DNA of 57,253 bases from Actinoallomurus sp. (GTDB lineage: Bacteria; Actinomycetota; Actinomycetes; Streptosporangiales; Streptosporangiaceae), in contig JAOPYG010000101.1 of NCBI GenBank assembly GCA_025964685.1, forward strand, positions 1-57,253. The letters are read 5' to 3'. The translations under genes were made by a program, and so were the position numbers. The notes beneath the pieces are model-generated. The model did not search any database and was not told the origin of the DNA. It worked only from the letters and a program-made list of their open reading frames with translations. Below are positions 53,697 through 57,253 of the stretch, piece after piece (the first letter of the stretch is position 1; each line of letters starts with the position of its first letter).

Positions 53697-53727
53697 GGGA
53701 GATCTCGGAATTATTCTGAGATCTCCC
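53697..53727. terminator. Terminator after nrdJ
   Basis: GGGAGATCTC (53697-53706) and GAGATCTCCC (53718-53727) form a 10-bp stem; GAA/TTC pair inside the loop, and TTCTCATTTT follows. It lies between convergent nrdJ and the HxlR gene. Confidence 0.85.
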
Positions 53728-53784
53728 TTCTCATTTTCGCTGCCGGTTTCGAGGGCCAGTGATGGGTGATTCTTTCGTCCGCGA

Positions 53785-54192
53785 TCATTCCCGGCCCGAG
53801 CCGCGGTTGATCGTTTCTTGGGTGAGCGTGGCACGCTCATGGATCTCGCGTGCCTCCAGTACCTCCGGCTGGTGCACCTCTGACCACTCGCAACACGTGG
53901 CCATGGGTTCGCGCAGCGTCTGGCCGAGCGAAGTCAGTTCGTATTCGACGCGCGGGGGCATCTCGGCGTAGACGGTGCGTGCGATCAATCCGTCACGCTC
54001 CATCGCGCGGAGCGTCTCCGTAAGCACCTTCGGTGTAATTCCGTGCAGTGGAATCTGCAATTCGGAGAAACGTCGGGGCCCGGCTTCTAGGCACCGGATT
54101 ATTCGTCCCGTCCATTTGTCGCCGATTCGGATAAGAGGGGTCTCCGAGGCGCGGCACTCCGCGAACATGTCCGGATCGAGTGGCTGTCTCAC
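53785..54192 (-). CDS. HxlR-family transcriptional regulator
   Basis: A 135-residue winged-helix regulator of the HxlR (MarR-like) family: IGDKWTGRIIRCLEAGPRRFSELQ at about 22-45, PLHGITPKVLTETLRAMERDGLIARTVYAEMPPRVEYELTSLGQTL at about 47-92, and a short C-terminal helix. ECRA near residue 12 contains the Cys often used for redox or aldehyde sensing in this family. GTG 54192 gives the family-typical N-terminus; a TTG 12 codons earlier also exists. It is divergent from an NAD(P)-binding protein gene, which it probably regulates. Confidence 0.87.
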   Translation of the reverse strand: MRQPLDPDMFAECRASETPLIRIGDKWTGRIIRCLEAGPRRFSELQIPLHGITPKVLTETLRAMERDGLIARTVYAEMPPRVEYELTSLGQTLREPMATCCEWSEVHQPEVLEAREIHERATLTQETINRGSGRE

Positions 54193-54297
54193 GGAGCGAG
54201 CGTACGTAACTATCGTTGCGGGAACCAAAGGGGGGCCCCGTACCGTCCGGGGCAGCGGCCGCCGACCAGGCGGCCTCTGTCGAACGGAGCACTACCG

Positions 54298-54951
54298 ATG
54301 AGCAAGATCGTGATCTTCGGCGCCGGCGGACGTGCGGGCAGGCGCGCGGTCTCCGAGGCCGTCACCCGGGGACATCAGGTCACGGCCGTCGTACGCGAGC
54401 TGGCCAAGCATCGGCAGCTGGACGGTGACGGCGTGAGGTTGGTCGCCGGAGATGTGACTCAGGCGGACAGTGTCGCGGTGACCGCGGCCGGGCACGATGC
54501 GGCGATCAACGCCGCCGTCCGGCTCGACGTCCCCTCGCAGGAGTTCTTCACGAGTGCGGCGCACGCCCTCCTGAACGGCCTCGGACGCGCCGGAGTCGAC
54601 CGACTGGTGCTGGTGGGGATCGGCACCACGCTGGAGACCGCACCGGGGGTCATGGTCCATGACGAGCCTGGCTTCCCGGCGGAAGGCCGGGAGTTCTCCC
54701 TGGGGCATGCAGCAGAACTCGACGTGTTCCGTGAAGCGCACACCGAGATCGACTGGCTGGTGCTGGCCCCGCCACCGGTCGTCCTGGACGACGACGCACC
54801 GCGCACCGGCCGATACCGGATCGGCGGCGGCCAGGTCCTTCCGGGCGGTGACGGCACGGCCTCCTTCTCCTATGCGGATCTCGCGGTCGCGCTCACCGAC
54901 GAGATCGAGACCCCGAAGCACCACCGCACGCTGGCCGCCATCGCCGCCTGA
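54298..54951 (+). CDS. NAD(P)-binding atypical SDR (NmrA-like)
   Basis: A 217-residue single-domain Rossmann protein: cofactor motif VIFGAGGRAGRRAVSEAV at about 5-22, VTAVVRE after beta-2, VRLVAGDVTQADSVAVT, INAAVR and VDRLVLVGIGTTLE. The catalytic Tyr-Lys pair of classical SDRs is absent, as in NmrA/HSCARG-like redox sensors and related NAD(P)H-binding proteins, so it may be a sensor or a quinone/flavin reductase. It is divergent from HxlR and followed after 33 bp by an LLM oxidoreductase, with which it likely shares a transcript. Confidence 0.85.
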   Translation: MSKIVIFGAGGRAGRRAVSEAVTRGHQVTAVVRELAKHRQLDGDGVRLVAGDVTQADSVAVTAAGHDAAINAAVRLDVPSQEFFTSAAHALLNGLGRAGVDRLVLVGIGTTLETAPGVMVHDEPGFPAEGREFSLGHAAELDVFREAHTEIDWLVLAPPPVVLDDDAPRTGRYRIGGGQVLPGGDGTASFSYADLAVALTDEIETPKHHRTLAAIAA

Positions 54952-54984
54952 CCCAAGCTCAGGACCTCCACAGCAGGAGCGTGA

Positions 54985-55902
54985 ATGCGCATCAGCACGA
55001 ACGTCGGCATCGGGATCGACCGTCCACGGACGATCCCCGAAATCGTCGAAGAAACTCGGCGCGCCGCTGACCTCGGGCTGGGCGGTGCGTGGTGGGCGGA
55101 AAGGCATACCGCCGACGCGCTCACGGCCGCCACCGTCGCTGGACTCGCGGTGCCCGAACTCCCGCTCGGAACGGCCGTCGTCACGACCTATCCACGCCAC
55201 CCACTGGCACTGGCCAGCCAAGCCCTGACCGTGCAGGCGGCCACCGGGAACCGGCTCACCCTCGGCATCGGACCCGGACACAAACAGCAGGTCGAAAAGG
55301 CTCTTGGGATGAACTTCGACCGCCCGGCCCGGCACGTGCGCGAATATCTGAGTGCGTTGATGCCGCTGCTCCACGGCGAGTCGGTCGAGTTCAAAGGTGA
55401 GATCCACCACGTCACCGGACAGATTCGCACACCAGGAGCGCAGCCGCCGTCCGTGCTCCTGGCCGCCCTGGGGCCCGTCATGCTCCGCACCGCGGGCGAA
55501 CTCGCCGATGGGACCGTCACCGTGTGGACCGGCGTGCGTACCGTCGCGACGCACGTCGCTCCGCTGATCACGGCGGCGGCTGATGCTGCCGGGCGACCGG
55601 CGCCGAAGGTCGTCGTCAATCTTCCGATCGCGGTCACGGATGATCCCGACGGCGCACGTTCCTGGATCGCGGAGCATTTCGGGGCGTCCCGCAGTGTGCC
55701 GAGCTACCGGGCGTTGTTCGAACGGGAAGGCGTGGGCGGAGCCGAAGACGTCGTGGTCGTCGGTGATGAACGCCACGTGGACAAACAACTTCGGAGGTTC
55801 GCAGACGCCGGCGCGACGGAGTTCATCGCCGTGCCGTTCGGGTCAGACGGGCAGATCACACGAACCCTCACGGTCCTCGGTGATCTCAACAAGCCCGGCT
55901 GA
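54985..55902 (+). CDS. LLM-class flavin/F420-dependent oxidoreductase
   Basis: A 305-residue TIM-barrel oxidoreductase of the luciferase-like monooxygenase superfamily. Visible are EIVEETRRAADLGLGGAWWAERH near the N-terminus, AVVTTYPRHPLALASQALTVQA, the cofactor loop LTLGIGPGHKQQVEKALGM near 92-110 and LLAALGPVMLRTAGELADGTV near 163-183. The GIGPGH...G spelling is typical of F420-dependent actinobacterial members. A ribosome site (CAGGAG) lies before the ATG. It probably acts with the upstream NAD(P)-binding protein in an HxlR-controlled redox response. A textbook terminator follows. Confidence 0.9.
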   Translation: MRISTNVGIGIDRPRTIPEIVEETRRAADLGLGGAWWAERHTADALTAATVAGLAVPELPLGTAVVTTYPRHPLALASQALTVQAATGNRLTLGIGPGHKQQVEKALGMNFDRPARHVREYLSALMPLLHGESVEFKGEIHHVTGQIRTPGAQPPSVLLAALGPVMLRTAGELADGTVTVWTGVRTVATHVAPLITAAADAAGRPAPKVVVNLPIAVTDDPDGARSWIAEHFGASRSVPSYRALFEREGVGGAEDVVVVGDERHVDKQLRRFADAGATEFIAVPFGSDGQITRTLTVLGDLNKPG

Positions 55903-56021
55903 CTCCGGCCCATCCGGCCCGCACTGCGCACCCACGCTCGTCGGGAGCCGGAATACCGCACCCTCCGAATAAGTGCACTGCCCCAGTAAACCGGGCGTCG
56001 TTTCGGCGGAATTGCCTGGTC

Positions 56022-56060
56022 AGAGCGGAGGGCCGCTTTCTGCGGCTCTCCGCTCTTTCT
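56022..56060. terminator. Intrinsic terminator after LLM oxidoreductase
   Basis: The arms 56022-56036 and 56042-56056 pair over 15 bp (one G.T) around TTTCT, and TTCT follows. The outer stem is AGAGCGGAG/CTCCGCTCT. It lies between the convergent LLM and TetR genes. Confidence 0.88.
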
Positions 56061-56126
56061 ATGGATGGGCCTGGTCGTTGCGGCCGATGCACCTGCGAGT
56101 GACCGCGTGACGTTGCGTCCCCAAGG

Positions 56127-56735
56127 TTACGAATCGCTCGGGTCTGCGGAAGGAAGGACATGGGCGAGGGCGCGGCCGAGCACGGTGGCGAATGACTCGG
56201 TGTTGTCGCGGTTGAGCCAGTGCCGAGCCGCCACCCGTACGGCACCGGCGATTGCGGCGGCCATGACCTGGGGGAACAGATCGTGTGCGGGGTCGGTGCC
56301 GATGCGTTCGGCGATCGCGGCGGCCAGCGGCTCCTCCGCCGTGGTGAAGGCTTTCAGGGCTTCTCCCTCCAGCGCGGAAGTGCTCATGATCATGCGCAGG
56401 CCGACCTTGTCGGGTTCGGCGGTGCCATAGTGCTCGATGGCGGCTGCGGCGATGGCCTGGCCGAGTGGTTCGGCGGTCGGCCTGGACAGGAGCGCCTGCC
56501 CGAGGCGTCGGGCCCGGTCGGATTCGACGGCGCAGATCGCCTCTTCCCGGCTGGAGAAGTAGTTGTTGTAGGTGCGGGGCGAGACCCCGGCGGCCTCGGC
56601 GATGTCGCGCACTCGTACGAGAGCGAGTCCTCCGGGGCCTTTCTCCACTGCCAGGCGCAGTGCGGCGGTGCTGATCGCCTCGCGGGTGGCCAACTTGTTG
56701 TGGGTTCGCATGTCCACGGCCTCATCGTCGTTCAC
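56127..56735 (-). CDS. TetR-family transcriptional regulator
   Basis: A 202-residue regulator. The helix-turn-helix is at about 16-65 (TREAISTAALRLAVEKGPGGLALVRVRDIAEAAGVSPRTYNNYFSSREEAI block), followed by a helical domain with MIMSTSALEGEALKAF and AAIAGAVRVAARHWLN. The start is ambiguous: GTG 56735 (GAGG just upstream) is used; an internal ATG (MRTHNKLATRE) 24 nt later is also plausible. It is divergent from groEL across about 200 bp; a CACGCA-CTATA-TGCGTG palindrome 30 bp upstream is its probable operator. Target genes unknown. Confidence 0.86.
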   Translation of the reverse strand: MNDDEAVDMRTHNKLATREAISTAALRLAVEKGPGGLALVRVRDIAEAAGVSPRTYNNYFSSREEAICAVESDRARRLGQALLSRPTAEPLGQAIAAAAIEHYGTAEPDKVGLRMIMSTSALEGEALKAFTTAEEPLAAAIAERIGTDPAHDLFPQVMAAAIAGAVRVAARHWLNRDNTESFATVLGRALAHVLPSADPSDS

Positions 56736-56762
56736 GGTCCTCACCTTATCCACTTGATGCGC

Positions 56763-56788
56763 GCCACGCACTATATGCGTGCCACGCA
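56763..56788. promoter_or_regulatory. Candidate operator of the adjacent TetR
   Basis: CACGCA-CTATA-TGCGTG (56765-56781) is a perfect inverted repeat; GCCACGCA is repeated directly at 56763-56770 and 56781-56788. It lies upstream of the TetR gene and on the groEL promoter side. Confidence 0.5.
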
Positions 56789-56800
56789 AGTTGTGAGTAG

Positions 56801-57253
<453 letters not shown>

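Overview
The window is a 57 kb piece of a high-GC actinomycete chromosome. GTG starts are frequent, and there is a class II ribonucleotide reductase with NrdR, a LexA with actinobacterial SOS boxes, a CIRCE-controlled groEL without groES, and F420-type and 10-methyl fatty acid genes. This points to Actinomycetota, most likely Streptosporangiales (Thermomonosporaceae-like); the family-level placement is inference. No tRNA, rRNA or CRISPR array was seen. The first and last genes (glpK, groEL) are cut by the window edges.

Layout. 0-3.3 kb: glycerol catabolism (glpK-glpD) closed by a strong hairpin. 3.3-11.2 kb: a compact stress/dormancy island. It holds two tandem-domain universal stress proteins, an Acg-like nitroreductase, a DevR/DosR-type response regulator, an Rv1733c-like membrane protein, a CBS-BON protein, a PIG-L fold protein lacking its metal motif, a HAD protein lacking its nucleophile, and a lone V-ATPase subunit F-like protein. 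Nearly every promoter in it carries a GGGACnnnnGnCCC-type box resembling the mycobacterial DosR site. No sensor kinase is in the window. 11.2-18.3 kb: a drug-efflux MFS/TetR pair with twin palindromic operators, a membrane GAF protein, an aromatic/polyketide FAD hydroxylase, a kinase of the APH fold, another TetR and two tiny hydrophilic proteins. 18.5-24.5 kb: secreted proteins (amidase_6 mosaic, sedolisin) around a decayed IS5-type transposase and a decayed TetR. The two secreted-protein promoters share a 16-nt motif.

24.7-27.2 kb: a TetR / AurF-like di-iron oxygenase / SDR operon. 27.6-37.8 kb: housekeeping and cell-wall genes (aminotransferase, LD-carboxypeptidase, DUF4192, acyl-CoA ligase, DinG helicase, polysaccharide deacetylase, DUF1707 protein) and a frameshifted PNPOx-fold gene. 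37.9-45.9 kb: a branched-lipid neighbourhood: a TmsA/BfaA plus TmsB/BfaB pair for 10-methyl fatty acids, an epoxide-hydrolase-like protein, a CYP124-like P450 and a second acyl-CoA ligase, then an AA10 lytic polysaccharide monooxygenase. 46-53.6 kb: leuS behind a probable Leu attenuator, lexA, a divergent SOS-controlled LysM division-inhibitor-like gene, and nrdR-nrdJ behind NrdR boxes. 53.8-57.25 kb: HxlR / NAD(P)-binding / LLM oxidoreductase genes, a TetR, and groEL behind CIRCE.

The most coherent candidate system is the dormancy island. Its genes face both ways and form several transcription units, but they appear tied together by one operator family. Two of its members look like catalytically dead folds, which suggests binding or sensing roles. 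Protein calls are from reading sequence and recalled family features; no search was run.
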